The notes: a model not told the origin generated them from the letters alone. 64,000 nucleotides of DNA from Shinisaurus crocodilurus (GCA_021292165.1 CM037888.1:28571140-28635139); one strand, 5' to 3'; positions 10,998 through 20,700 are shown, counted from the stretch's first letter. Translations and numbers: made by a program.

Positions 10998-11236
10998 GAG
11001 AGCCAGTGTGGCGTAGTGGTGAGGGTGTTGGACTGGGACTCGGGAGACCCGGGTTCTAGTCCCCGCTCGGCCATGAAACTCACTGGGTGACTTTGGGCCA
11101 GTCACTGACTCTCAGCCTAACCTACCTCACAGGGTTGTTGTGAGGATAAAATGGAGAGGAGGAGGAGGATTATGTAAGTCGCCTTGGGTTCCTTGCAGGA
11201 AAAAAGGCGGGGTATAAATGTAATAAATAAATAAAT
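10998..11236 (+). mobile_element. Sauria-type SINE, full length
   Basis: It runs from GAGCCAGTGTGGCGTAGTGG, through the B-box-like GGTTCTAGTCCC and the CTCACAGGGTTGTTGTGAGG block, to GGCGGGGTATAAATGTAATA and an AAATAAATAAAT tail. It is close to the copy at 48126-48378, indicating a fairly young subfamily. Confidence 0.88.
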
Positions 11237-11671
11237 TGTGGAGAGGAGTGTTTAGGTCATTTTGGACCCTGGGCTTAATGGTCTTCTGCCCCAACCCCTG
11301 CTTAGATGGTAGAGTGTATTACTTCACTTACTTTAAAATGTGGTCGGCCTGCTGTAATTGGGGGCCCTCCTGCTCATTCTGCTGAGTGGGGCCCTGGACT
11401 TCTGCCCCAAAGTCCTGCCCCGATGGCACCACTGAAAAGAATACAGCAGTCAGAGAAGAGACTCAGATGTGTGTAGGTGGCGGGGTTGCTGTGCAGAGCT
11501 CAGATAGTAACCCTTGGTGGGAGAACAGGGATGTGTTACAAGTGCACAAGAGTGTCCCTTTTTTCACGTGTGAAATGTTGGGGGATTTTGTGCACCGGAG
11601 AGGATCACGGAGCGGAACAGCAAAAGACAGAGAATTATGGGAGCCTAGTTACAATTATGTACAGCAAGGTT

Positions 11672-12156
11672 CCTTATTATTACTATTAATTACTATTACT
11701 ATTACTATTATTATTACATTTGTATCCCACCCTTTTTCCTTTTGCAAGGAAGTAACCCAAGGCGGCTTTCAAGGTTCTCCTCCTCTCCATTTTATCCTCA
11801 CAACAACCCTGTGAGGTAGGTTAGGCTGAGAGTCAGTGACTGGGTTCGCACGACACAATAAGCCATGGTGCTTTGTGAGCCATGTTTGTTTCAAAGTGGC
11901 TTGTTGTGTTTTCTGAACCCAGCAACATGGTTTGTTGACCACGCACAAGCCACTCTGGCCGGGTTCAGACAACATGACAAGCCACTCTGAAACAAACATG
12001 GATCACAAACCACCATGGCTTATCATGTTGTGTGAACCCAGTCAGTGACTGGCCCAAGGTCACCCGGTGAGCTTCGTGGCCGAGTGGGGACAAGAACCCG
12101 GATCTCCTGAGTCCCAGTCCAACACTCTCTCACCACTATGCCACACTGGCTCTCTC
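11672..12156 (-). mobile_element. Sauria-type SINE, split by nested palindrome
   Basis: On the minus strand the head (12156 back to 12050) and the body plus tail (11831 back to 11672) form one SINE. It is interrupted at GTCAGTGAC by the palindromic element at 11841-12040. The tail end carries an ATT/ACT trinucleotide array (11680-11717). Confidence 0.85.
11841..12040. mobile_element. palindromic element, family D, inserted in a SINE
   Basis: The terminal inverted repeats are TGGGTTCGCACGACACAATA at the left and the complement of TGTTGTGTGAACCCA at the right. Identical 9-bp copies of GTCAGTGAC flank it (11832-11840, 12041-12049). An alternative 8-bp duplication is possible because of edge ambiguity. 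Repeated AAGCCAC and GTTTGTTTCAAAG blocks form the inner arms. There is no coding capacity. A diverged relative is at 31238-31392. Confidence 0.85.
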
Positions 12157-12780
12157 TCACTACACCATACATTAGATTGTCTGCCATGCTTCTTCCTTTC
12201 TTCTTCCTCTGCTTCCACCCATCACAGTTGTCCATTGTTCGGGAAGAAGGAAAACTAAGTGAGGGGTGCAAGCTTCCCCCATTTTTTTTCTCATTGCCCG
12301 TTCCCCCACAACAAACTTCTCTAATACTGCTCTATTTGCAAAGACTGCCAGCTCCCAAACATAGCTGTCTAGTCATCTTCTCTCTGCCACAGTATCTTAA
12401 ACTCCATCTCTGCCTTCTGAAGATTTATAGAGTCGTAAAAATATCGTCCCAGACCAGAGTTTCTAGGCGGGTTACATCATTGCAGGAATAAAAGACAGAA
12501 ACGTTCTATTCAACACAAAATTTAAATTTTGACTACTTTGGTTGAAAGGGGAGGAGAAGTCATTGATGTGTGAAATCTGTTTCAGAAAAACTACAAAACT
12601 GGTTACACCGATGCTTGTTAAAAAAATAAATAAATAATGATTTGTTTAATCAAATTCCAAGGCAATTTCATCACTGAATGGGCATTTTGAAGAGAGAAAA
12701 ATCAGGCAATAAAAACAGCAGGCCTTCATATCTTCATCAAAACGTCACAGGGACTTTTACTGCTCCCAAGTCCCTATATC
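12157..12780. other. stretch without recognisable gene
   Basis: Pyrimidine-rich between 12170 and 12420, AT-rich after. The 117-aa frame at 12138-12491 overlaps the SINE head and has no recognisable domain. Confidence 0.4.
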
Positions 12781-12862
12781 AGCCTTTCCTAGCTTGGCAC
12801 CCTCCAAATGTATTGGGAGCTGTGGTCCCAACACATCTGGGGGGCACCGGGTTGGGGGAAGC
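12781..12862. repeat. palindromic MITE, family B, short copy
   Basis: The left arm GCACCCTCCAAATGTATTGG faces ACACATCTGG and GGGCACCGGGTTGGG. Most of the hairpin centre is deleted compared with 17056-17172. Confidence 0.6.
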
Positions 12863-13209
12863 CCTCCCTATTTCCAAGCCCCTGCGTTGTGCTATCCCAA
12901 TATATTTGTAAAATGTTGCATATGCATACAGCCACCTTGTTCCAGACGTTTCTTTCAGGTTATGCTTACCTACAAAAAAAAATATATGTGAAGCAATAAT
13001 TTATTGATATATAGTGCCATCAGTGCATATGGCATTTTATAAACCACTAACATGAACCCTCCACCCTGGCTGCGGCAAACTTGCAGCCCCTGCGCTAGGC
13101 TGCTCTTGGTGTCACATCTCCAACACTGCGGGGGAGCAGGGAGTCCAATTCCACTCCCCCATATCAATGGATCCAGCCCCATGCCTACACAGTTGTGACA
13201 TAAAACACT

Positions 13210-13505
13210 GAGAGCCATTGTAGTGTGATGGTTAGAGTGTGGGATGGCCCAGGGACTAGGGGGATCCAGGTTCTAGTCACCTAGGCCATGAAGCTAGCTG
13301 GGTGACTTTGGGCCAGTCACAGACTCTCAGCCTGACCTACCTCACAGGGATGTTGTGAGGATAAGATGGGGAGGAGGAGGAGGAGGAGGAGGAGGAGGAG
13401 GAGGAGGAGGAGGAGGAGGAGGATGATTATATAAACCACCTTGGGTTCCTTGCGGGAAAAAAGGTGGGGTATAAATATAATAAATAAAATAAAATAAAAC
13501 AAAAC
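13210..13505 (+). mobile_element. Sauria-type SINE with expanded GGA array
   Basis: The head (GAGCCATTGTAGTGTGATGG), the TTGTGAGGATAAGATGG block and the GGTATAAATATAATAAATAA tail are all present. A (GGA)n array at 13368-13423 has grown from the normal GGAGGAGGAGG motif of this SINE. The array produces poly-leucine or poly-glutamate frames. Confidence 0.82.
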
Positions 13506-14906
13506 ATTGTCAGATGAAGCATCCATGACAGGGGTGTTGCTAGGATTTAAAAGGTTCGGAGCCCAGGCTTATAGGACACAAATCTGCATACAGTCGCATA
13601 TGATGATTTATATCTATATATGCAAATGTAGAAATAATTACTAGGATGTACTTGAATTTCACAGGAAGCAAAGCCAGCCAATTAATTTCTCAAATAATCT
13701 CAAATAAAATAAATTCTTCAATTAATTTGCACCCTGCCCGAGATCTTCTCAGAGCAATGGAAAGAAGGTTTCCCCCCACTCCTCCAGGCTTAATTGCCAT
13801 GCAGGGAGAGATTCCGGGAGGGGTGTGTGTGTGTTGCAGGCTTGCAGCATGTGGAGAGGGGAAACTTAACTCTTCCCTCCCCAGCTGCAATCTCTCTTGA
13901 AAATGGCTCCCTGCATGGCTCTGAAAAAAAATGTCCATTGGCACCAATGGACACTCATGGCTCTGGGGAATAGATCAGGGGCCCTAGGAAATCCATTCGG
14001 GGCCAGGTCCCATAGGCCCAGGCCTAGCAATGCCCTTGATCCATGTTTAACTACAGTACAGATCGACTTATTTACGATGGAAATCATCTTGCAACGAGGA
14101 AGGAGAAACCCCTGCACCGTATTTGGCAGTTGGAATGCAGGAACAGTTTTCTTCCCTGCTCAGTTAACCAGTGACTAACTTCTCTCCTCCGAAAGACCTA
14201 TTGCTACCAGGACCGGGTGGGTGGGGAAGTTGGTGATGCAGAGGGAGGCAGTTGTAGGGGGTGGCCCACTAGGGCTGGAGTGTGGAATCTTTCATCGAGA
14301 GCCCCAAATCTCTGGGAGGCCCTCTGCCCCACCACCCTGCTGTCCAGGGGCACTTGCTGAAATGCAGGTACATCTGATCTCTGTTGCATCTGAAACCCCT
14401 GGATGAGCTGGCTTTTGGCCCACATGTGCTTCCCCTCCTGCTGCCCACCCGCCAAATCTTTCTGCCTGAAGTTTTTTGTGGGTGAAATCAGATGCCCTCC
14501 TCTCCCCTGTCCATACATCCCTTTTTTTACAAATAGGGGTGTCCTTAGAAGGCAGGGTCCTTAAAGACACACACAGAGAGACTTTAGAGCATATGTAAAC
14601 CAGCATATGCAAATGTGGGCATTTTTATTTTATTTTTTTTGTCCTGTGGGCCTGAGCCCCAGATCTTTTTGGTTTTGGATCTTACCTCGCACCACCTCTG
14701 CAGTGACCGCAATGCCAAAGCTTCAGTGGAGGCCTGTTTATACAAGCCTCAGGCAGACCAGAGTGGGGAAGAGAGAGAACATCTCCACTCTGGCCCCATT
14801 CCTGTCAAGGCCAGTCAGAGCACCCAATTGGCTCGGCAGCCCTCCTCACCCAGAATGCACCAGCACCACCTTTTGCCAGCCCCCTCCCCCCCTCCAGCCA
14901 CCAGAC
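13506..14906. other. stretch without recognisable gene
   Basis: A fragment at 14050-14080 (ACAGTACAGATCGACTTATT) could be the end of a Tigger-like MITE. The rest is unrecognised. Overlapping frames of about 80-125 residues show no domain. Confidence 0.4.
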
Positions 14907-15027
14907 CACTGTTTTCCAACCTTGGGTCCCCAGATGTCTTTGGCCTACAACTCCCAGCATGCCCCAGCCATCGTAGCTGGGAGTTGTAGGCCAAAAACAT
15001 CTGGGGACCCAAGGTTGGAGAACACTG
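14907..15027. mobile_element. palindromic hAT MITE, family A
   Basis: The left end is CACTGTTTTCCAACCTTGGG and the right end AAGGTTGGAGAACACTG. The flanking 8-mers CACCAGAC (14899-14906) and CACTAGAC (15028-15035) match 7 of 8. It is 121 bp, about 14 bp shorter than the 135-bp copies because the hairpin centre is partly lost. Confidence 0.85.
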
Positions 15028-15498
15028 CACTAGACCCATGTGCCCTGCACAAATTTCAGCTGCCCGGGAAAATGGGAACTCTGCTTGACGTAGCTCAGAA
15101 TAAGCCGTCAAAAACTTAATCGCAGCAGCAGCCCAGCTAATATTTGTTCCTTCTGATTACCCTGGGTATACAGTGAGGTTGAGAATGGTCCATATATTCA
15201 CACTTGGGAGGGTTGACAACTTAAACACACATTCCTTTGCTTGTGCTTCGTACTCTCCCTCTCTGCCCTGAGGCCGTCTGGGAATGCTTGTAGTGGAAGA
15301 TAAACAGGTCCAGATGTCCAGCATCATTGATCAAAAAGTACAGCCCACGCTCACCCCAGTGACAATTCGCGTTAGTTCGACGGCCGTGGCTCTTTCCCAG
15401 TGATGAGCTCAGGCTCTGAAACAGGGGCTTGTTTTAAGAGGCAACCACTTAACACCTAAAGGAAGAGTGGAGACAGGACTGGATCTTTGGATGCAGTC

Positions 15499-15540
15499 CA
15501 GCCTTCCCCAACCTGGTGCTCTCCAGATGTATTTGGACTA
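15499..15540. mobile_element. palindromic MITE family B, left half
   Basis: CCCCAACCTGGTGCTCTCCAG followed by ATGTATTTGGACTA is the left arm of family B. The complementary right arm resumes at 16540-16585, on the far side of the CR1 insertion. Confidence 0.7.
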
Positions 15541-16538
15541 GAATCACATAATAGAATCATAAAATAGTAGAGTTGGAAGGGGCCTACAAGGCCATCGAGT
15601 CCAACCCCCTGCTCAGTGCAGGAATCCAGGTCAAAGCATCCCTGACAGATGGACATCCAGCCTGCACCTTAAATGCCTCCAGAGTGGGAGAGCCCACCAC
15701 CTCCCTAGGGAGTTGGTTCCATTGTCTTACTGCTCTAACAGTCAGATTGGTAGTTGGTTCCATTGTCTTATTGCTCTAACAGGTGGAATTGGCTTCCAGT
15801 AACTTGAGCCCATTATTCCGTGTCCTGCAACTCTGGGATGATCGAGAAGAGATCCTGGCCCTCCTCTGTGTGACAACCTTTCAAGTACTTGAACAGCGTG
15901 GTCAGATCTCCCTTCAGTCTTCTCTTCTGAAGGCTAAACGTGCCCAGTTCTTTCAGTCTCTCCTCAGAGGGCCTTGTTTCCAGTCCCTTTATCATCTTTG
16001 TTGCCCTCCTCTGAACCCTTTCCAGTTTGTCTACATCCTTCTTAAAGTGTGGTGCCCAGATCTGGATGCAGTATTCAAGATGAGGCCTAACCAGTGCTGA
16101 GTAGAGGGGAACTAGTACTTCCCGCAATTTGGAAGCTATACTTCTATTAATGCAGCTTAAAATGGTGTTTGCCTTTTTTGCAGCCATGTCGCATTGCTGG
16201 CTCATATTTAGCTTGTGATCTACACCAATTCCAAGATCCTTCTCACTTGGAGTATTGTTGAGCCAAATGTCCCCCATTCTGTAACTCTGCATTTGGTTTC
16301 CTCTCCCTAGTTGCAGCACTTGGCATTGATCCCTATTAAATTTCATTCTGTTGTTTTCGGCCCAGCACTCTAGCCTATCGAGATCACTTTGAATTTTGTT
16401 TCTGTCTTCCAGAGTATTAGCTGTTCCACCCAATTTTGTGTCATCATCTGAAAATTTGATAAGCATTCCCTGCACCTCCTCATCCAAGTCATTAATAAAA
16501 ATGTTGAAGAGCACTGGGCCCAGGACCGAGCCCTGCAG
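15541..16538 (-). mobile_element. CR1 LINE, 5'-truncated, with reverse transcriptase remnant
   Basis: On the minus strand an open frame (16670 back to 15813) runs 285 codons. The first ~44 residues come from the interrupted MITE and upstream DNA. From about residue 45 it is the C-terminal part of a CR1 reverse transcriptase: GSVLGPVLFN, then the catalytic box as FSDD (residues 73-76; the usual form is FADD, so both Asp remain), then the thumb/C-terminal region with [19 protein letters not shown]. The normal C-terminal end is altered by frameshift. The 3' UTR follows at low coordinates, with a weak ATTCTATG-type tail. A 41-bp tandem duplication lies at 15711-15782. The copy is dead: truncated and lacking the endonuclease. 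Confidence 0.9.
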
Positions 16539-16539
16539 G

Positions 16540-16585
16540 TGATGGGACTTGTAGTCCAAACACAACTGGAGGGCACCAGGAAGGC
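16540..16585. mobile_element. palindromic MITE family B, right half
   Basis: GATGGGACTTGTAGTCCAAA followed by CAACTGGAGGGCACCAGG complements the left half at 15499-15540. Together they show that the MITE was in place before the CR1 inserted into or near its hairpin centre. Confidence 0.7.
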
Positions 16586-16628
16586 TGCTGTATTGCATTC
16601 TGGAAAACCAAGAACAATATTGAGCCTT

Positions 16629-16799
16629 TGAAGGCTGTAGCTCAGTGGTAGAACACCTTGGTATCTCCAAGTAGGGCTAGGAAAGAATCCTGCCTGAAAC
16701 CCTGGAGAGCTGTTGCCAGTCGGTGTCGACAATACTGGGCTAGATGTACCAAGGGTCTGACCAAGGGTCTAAGGCAGCTTGCTATGCTGCTATGTTCCT
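16629..16799 (+). mobile_element. tRNA(Ala)-like SINE, internally deleted
   Basis: The A-box-like GGCTGTAGCTCAGTGGTAGA is followed directly by GGTATCTCC, so the B-box segment is missing. The body (CTGAAACCCTGGAGAGCTG, ACAATACTGGGCTAGATG) and the tail (AAGGCAGCTTGCTATG) match the other copies listed below. A duplicated ACCAAGGGTCTGACCAAGG is present. Confidence 0.75.
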
Positions 16800-16838
16800 T
16801 TAAGGGCGCAAACAATTGCATAATGGACTTCAACCATT

Positions 16839-16994
16839 ACAGTCGGTGCACCTACCAGCCCGATCTCACACATATTGCCTCTGCCTGGTTATTACTTGGA
16901 TGGGAGACCCCTCCTCTAGTTTCCTGCATTGAGCAGGGGGTTGGACCCGATAGCCTTGTAGGCCCCTTCCAACTCTATGATCTATGAAATCTAT
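16839..16994 (+). mobile_element. 5S rRNA-derived SINE with CR1 tail
   Basis: The head resembles 5S rRNA with an internal deletion: CCCGATCTCACAC, then GCCTGGTTATTACTTGGATG and GGAGACC (canonical 5S: CCTGGTTAGTACTTGGATGG). After the linker CCTCCTCTAGTTTCCTGCAT it continues as the CR1 3' UTR (GAGCAGGGGGTTGGACCCGA to AACTCTATGATCTATGA). The linker and junction are identical to the copy at 24791-24965, so this is a real family rather than a chance joint. Confidence 0.8.
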
Positions 16995-17055
16995 GAGGCA
17001 GCCAAGTCTCAGTTCATTGGGGCTTACTCCTAAGGAAGTATATAAAGCATCTAAA

Positions 17056-17172
17056 TCAGCCTTCCCCCAGCTTGTTGCCCTCCAGATGTGTTGGACGACT
17101 ACAGTATAGCTGGCTGGGGATGATGGGAATTGTAGTCCAACACATCTGGAGGGAGCCAAGTTGGGGGAGGTC
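17056..17172. mobile_element. palindromic MITE, family B
   Basis: The left arm CAGCCTTCCCCCAGCTTGTT, then CCCTCCAGATGTGTTGGAC, faces GTAGTCCAACACATCTGGAG and GTTGGGGGAGG. Imperfect complementarity extends a few bases further (ATCTAAAT / TTTAGAT). No clear target duplication was found. Confidence 0.7.
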
Positions 17173-17724
17173 AGTTTAGATTAATTGACACAAGTATGGT
17201 GGGGTGCAAACACCCTGGCATTCTGACTTGAGCTGCAGACCTTCAGGCAGGGGTGAGCAAAAGGAAGCCTGGTCCACTGGTAGACTATGCGCATTGCGCC
17301 ACGTTCTGGAGGGCCACCCCTGCCTGATAGTCTGCCAGTGCTTCAAAGCTGAGTGTCAGAGTGTATGCAGGACATCACAGCTGGCTGATGAGAAATAGAT
17401 TAAACTTTACAGTTCGATATTGTTTACTGCCACAGGAACAGAACATAAGACATGTTGCTTTTGATAGTTTTTATTTTATTGTTACTCTTTATGTTATTTG
17501 TATTGCTGCTTGCAGCCTTGGGCGCTACTCAGTGGAAAGGTGGAATATAAATTTAACCAAAAGATAAATAAAAATAAATGCATTAGATAGGCAGGCTGTA
17601 CATATCTTAAAGAAACAAAGAGGTTATGTCCCTTTGCTTCTCACATAAAGGCCAAGTGCAGGCCTGGTTCTGGAGGGCCGTTGGGTAAGACATGCCCAAC
17701 GCCCCCCCCCCCCCCGTGAGTCTA
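17173..17724. other. stretch without recognisable gene
   Basis: The 17445-17580 part looks like an L2-type LINE tail (TGGGCGCTACTCAGTGG, GGTGGAATATAAATTTAA). A C run occupies 17702-17715. No gene is seen. Confidence 0.4.
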
Positions 17725-18320
17725 CCTTCTCACCACCATTGCCACCAGCTGGAATTTCTCCTCATTCTCTTTCCCAACATTACTACCACTTCCTTGCCTG
17801 AGAATCGTAGAATCATAGAATCATAGATCATAGAGTTGGAAGGGGCCTACAAGGCCATCGAGTCCAACCCCCTGCTCAGTGCAGGAATCCAAGTCAAAGC
17901 ATCTCTGACAGATGTCTGTCCAGCTGCACCTTGAATGCCTCCAGAGTGGGAGAGCCCACGACCTCCCTAGGGAGTTGGTTCCATTGTCTTATTGCTCTGA
18001 CAGTCAGGAAATTTTTCCTGATGTTTAGGTGGAATCTGTGTTCCTGTAACTTGAGCCCATTATTCCGTGTCCTGCAAACTGGGATGATCGAGAAGAGATC
18101 CTGGCCCTCCTCTGTGTGACAACCCTTTAAGTACTGGAAGAGTGCTATCATATCTAGCCAGTGGGCAAGTAGGCAGTGGTATCTGCGGCTCCTCCTTCTC
18201 ACCACCACCGTTGTCTCTGGGCCAGAGCGAGAGGCAGGTGAACATGTGCCCTCGACAGATATCTGACCGACCATGCCTACCCTTGACACAACAAGCCCTG
18301 GCCAAGCACTTCCCAGGAAA
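17725..18320 (+). repeat. dispersed repeat G, interrupted by CR1
   Basis: The outer parts (17725-17804 and 18160-18320) match the outer parts of 35355-36360. They share CTACCTTCTCAC, ACCACT/TTGCCTG, CTGCTCCTCCTTCTCACCAC, and GGGCCAGAGCGAGAGGCAGG followed by GTGAAC. This copy is interrupted by CR1, the other by the GACTC-rich hAT-like element. Family unknown. Confidence 0.6.
17805..18159 (-). mobile_element. CR1 LINE 3' end, reverse orientation
   Basis: The minus strand encodes part of the CR1 C-terminal domain ([20 protein letters not shown], then [20 protein letters not shown]) and ends in the CR1 3' UTR with several ATGATTCT units at 17808-17835. About 355 bp; 5'-truncated. Confidence 0.9.
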
Positions 18321-19182
18321 ATGTTGAACTCATGACAATAATTGCCCCTGTGAGGATGCAAGCCTCCCAAGTCACAGGTAGCCGTTATAACATGTGCAAA
18401 CACTCTCAAATACTTAATACCCGTGTGGCAGTTTGGCCAAACACAATTTGATGACACGGCTGCCCGATGATGATTGCCCAGAGAAAAAACATCTCCTTCA
18501 TACTAATCTTATTACTGGCTGTTGGCTACAGAAAAGATAGGAATTCACATCTGTCTGGCTTTGGAAGGAGCAATTTATTTTTATGGCTAGTGAAAGGAAA
18601 TAAATTTCTTTGCAATGGCTCCTTGGTGAATTGGGGTGGGGTGGGGTCGGGGGTCTACACAGCTCACTCTACATTTATAGATAAGCAAAAGGTCAATTGA
18701 ATGTTATGTCTTTAGCAGCACTTCGCCGTTGGCCGTCACCTAATAGAGAGAAATAACACAAGCTTCTCCTATTCACCTTTAGGATTCCAGCTAGAAGACA
18801 GTCTTGTGCTTATCAAGCCAGGAGGAGCAGTCACAGATCAATCACCTGTCACGGGGATGTTTGTCATGCTTATAGGGTTTAATGGACCATGAGAGAATTC
18901 AGGGCCATCAATGCTGCTGATAGGTTACAATACACAAGAACCTGTAGCAACATCCCGTGTTGCAGTTTGTATTTTTGTGTATCGATATTTTAAGGCACGT
19001 CACCTTATGCAGAGATTCCCTTGGAAAGGTCACAGATAAATGTTAAATCAAATAACATTTTGCTGCATTTCAATTATCTATTGTTGCTCCTCATTTATAT
19101 GTGCATATACATATACACAAATATACATAGGTAAACATACACACAGAGAAACACACACGATGGGTAGTAGCCAATGTTAGTC
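18321..19182. other. low-copy non-coding block
   Basis: No repeat is recognised. 18700-19075 is AT-moderate and looks unique, with motifs such as ATCACCTGTCA and TGTTTGTCATGC. It is a candidate for conserved non-coding sequence, which only cross-species alignment can test. No open frame of note. Confidence 0.35.
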
Positions 19183-19290
19183 CTATATAGAGTAGACCCA
19201 TTGAGATGAATGAGACTTCAGTTAGCCATGATCATTCATTTCAACGGGTCCACTATAAATATGACTAAATCAGGATCCAACCCACAACTT
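19183..19290. repeat. dispersed repeat with CAATGGGTCTACT-type blocks
   Basis: It contains GAGTAGACCCATTGA, CATTTCAACGGGTCCACTAT and AATCAGGATCCAACCC. The same blocks recur at 20686-20846 and more weakly at 21318-21416. It is internally partly palindromic. Class not determined. Confidence 0.55.
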
Positions 19291-19410
19291 TTTTGGATTT
19301 CCCATTATAGTCAATGGAAAGCGTGAGCCCTCAGATTCCCAAACATTAGCTCAGATTTGGTACTGAGTTGAAGTGGGCCAACTCTGAACTGGTCTGAGTA
19401 GAAGAGGGGT

Positions 19411-19594
19411 CATAGGAAGCTGCTTTGTACCAAGTCAGACCATGGGTCCATCTAGCCCGGTACTGTTGACAATGACCGGCAGCGGCTCTCCAGGGTTTCA
19501 GGCAGGATTCTTTCCAAGCCCTACCTGGAGGCCAGGGATCAAACCTGGGACCTTCTGCAAGCAAAGCATGTGCTCTGTCACACTGAGCTCTGGT
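19411..19594 (-). mobile_element. tRNA(Ala)-like SINE
   Basis: On the minus strand: AGAGCTCAGTGTGACAGAGC (A-box region), CATGCTTTGC, GGTCCCAGGTTTGATCCCTGG (B box), then CTGAAACCCTGGAGAGCCGC and a tail AAGCAGCTTCCTATG. Just upstream in this orientation lies a 5S rRNA-derived segment (19601-19702), giving a 5S/tRNA composite. Confidence 0.82.
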
Positions 19595-19600
19595 CCTTCC

Positions 19601-19702
19601 CTATAGCACCTGGTATTCCTAGGTGGTCACCCATCCAAGTACTAACCAGGCCGGACCCTGCTTAGCTTCTGAGATCTGATGATATCAGTCTGTTCAGGGC
19701 TG
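19601..19702 (-). pseudogene. 5S rRNA-derived segment
   Basis: The reverse complement reads CCCTGAACAGACTGATATCA, then ATCTCAGAAGCTAAGCAGGG, CCGGCCTGGTTAGTACTTGG, ATGGGTGACCACCTAGGAAT and ACCAGGTGCTATAG. This is 5S rRNA from about nucleotide 12 to 115 with scattered changes. The first ~11 nucleotides are absent and there is no T-run terminator after the 3' end, so it is not a functional 5S gene. Its 3' end is only 6 bp from the head of the adjacent tRNA-like SINE. Confidence 0.88.
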
Positions 19703-19852
19703 TACAGATGTGGGTCCAATTCAAAGGTGGGGGTGCACATTTATAATACAGAGAGAGAGAGAGAGAGAGATTGGTTTAATTCCACTTTCAGTGTCATGGC
19801 CTGTTGAAATCAATGGGACTTTTTTAAAGGACTTGTTGTTGTTTTTACTATA

Positions 19853-20103
19853 CAGTAATACCTTGGATTGCAAGTAACTTGGTTTGAGAGTGTTTTGCAA
19901 GACAAGCAAATTTTTAAATATTTATTTATTTATTTATTACTTGATATGCAAGCGATGTCTTGCAATACAAGTACTGTAGTATGAATTAAATTAAAAATCT
20001 CTGTACAATTTTTTTTGGGGGGGATTTCATTTTGATATAAGAGTGTTTTGGATTACAAGCACATTTCCGGAACGAATTATGCTCTCAATCCAAGGCATAA
20101 CTG
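19853..20103. mobile_element. Tigger-like (TcMar) MITE
   Basis: The left end CAGTAATACCTTGGATTG and right end CAATCCAAGGCATAACTG are imperfect inverted repeats flanked by TA on both sides (19851-19852, 20104-20105). The interior GGTTTGAGAGTGTTTTGCAA is repeated near the right side as GAGTGTTTTGGATTACAA. TA duplications and CAGT-type ends fit the pogo/Tigger group of Tc1/mariner. There is no transposase. An ATTT tandem array lies at 19918-19937. Confidence 0.78.
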
Positions 20104-20109
20104 TACATA

Positions 20110-20214
20110 CATAAATTTGTATATTTTATTTATTTATTTATTTACAACATTTATATACCACTCAACATCTAAACAGATTCCATAGCAATGAATACATAAG
20201 AAATGCATATATAT
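20110..20214 (-). repeat. LINE-type tail fragment
   Basis: TATTTATTTATTTATTTACA, CATTTATATACCACTCAACA and AACAGATTCCATAGC match the layout of the L2-type 3' end at 26380-26420, read on the minus strand. Confidence 0.5.
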
Positions 20215-20700
20215 GAAAATCCAACTTACTAGCAATTATACATATGCTTCAACAAAAGTGGACCAGATATCCAAATAAGTATCTATTTGAAGGTAATGTC
20301 TATATGCCAGCCTTTCAAATGTTGAAAGCATTAGGTCCTCAATCCATTACATTATAGGAGGTGAGAGTTTATCCTTCCAATGTTGTGATATGAGTCTTTT
20401 AACTGTCAAGAGGGCATGGAGAATGAATTTATGCTGATCATTCATTAATTTCCATGAAGCAGGCAAATAATTCAAAAAAGCATGCACATCAGCAAATATT
20501 AAAGACTGTTCCAGTACAAAATGTATCCATACAATAACCTCCTCCCAAAAAGAAGCAGCTACTGGACAGTGGACACTGCCAAAACATATGTTTAAAAGAA
20601 GCACCAGCTGCATTGCACTTTCAGCAATTAGCCAAATTAGACAATCCCTTATTAAAGATACATTGCGGTGTCCAGTATCGATCAATGGGACTTAAGTTAG
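20215..20700 (-). mobile_element. L1-like LINE ORF2 C-terminal relic
   Basis: A 112-codon minus-strand frame (20685 back to 20347) carries CPVAASFWEEVIVWIH near its middle and ILHALLTVKRLISQHWK near its end. This order, a Cys-Pro followed by FW and then an Ala/Leu-rich stretch ending xIAxxWK, is typical of the region after the reverse transcriptase in L1 ORF2. In a shifted frame upstream, a FWQCP-like motif appears, so at least one frameshift is present. Only the C-terminal part remains. The L1 assignment is by motif and should be tested by translated search. Confidence 0.65.

Noticed and set aside
10629..11105. Frames of about 150 codons with His, Ser or Met runs
   Set aside because: The runs come from the (ATC)n array, and the rest crosses a SINE. 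No domain.
14607..15119. 170-codon plus frame
   Set aside because: Its distal part is the family A MITE (14907-15027), and the rest is unrecognised.
19601..19702. Functional 5S rRNA gene
   Set aside because: The first ~11 nucleotides and the T-run terminator are missing, and several invariant positions differ.
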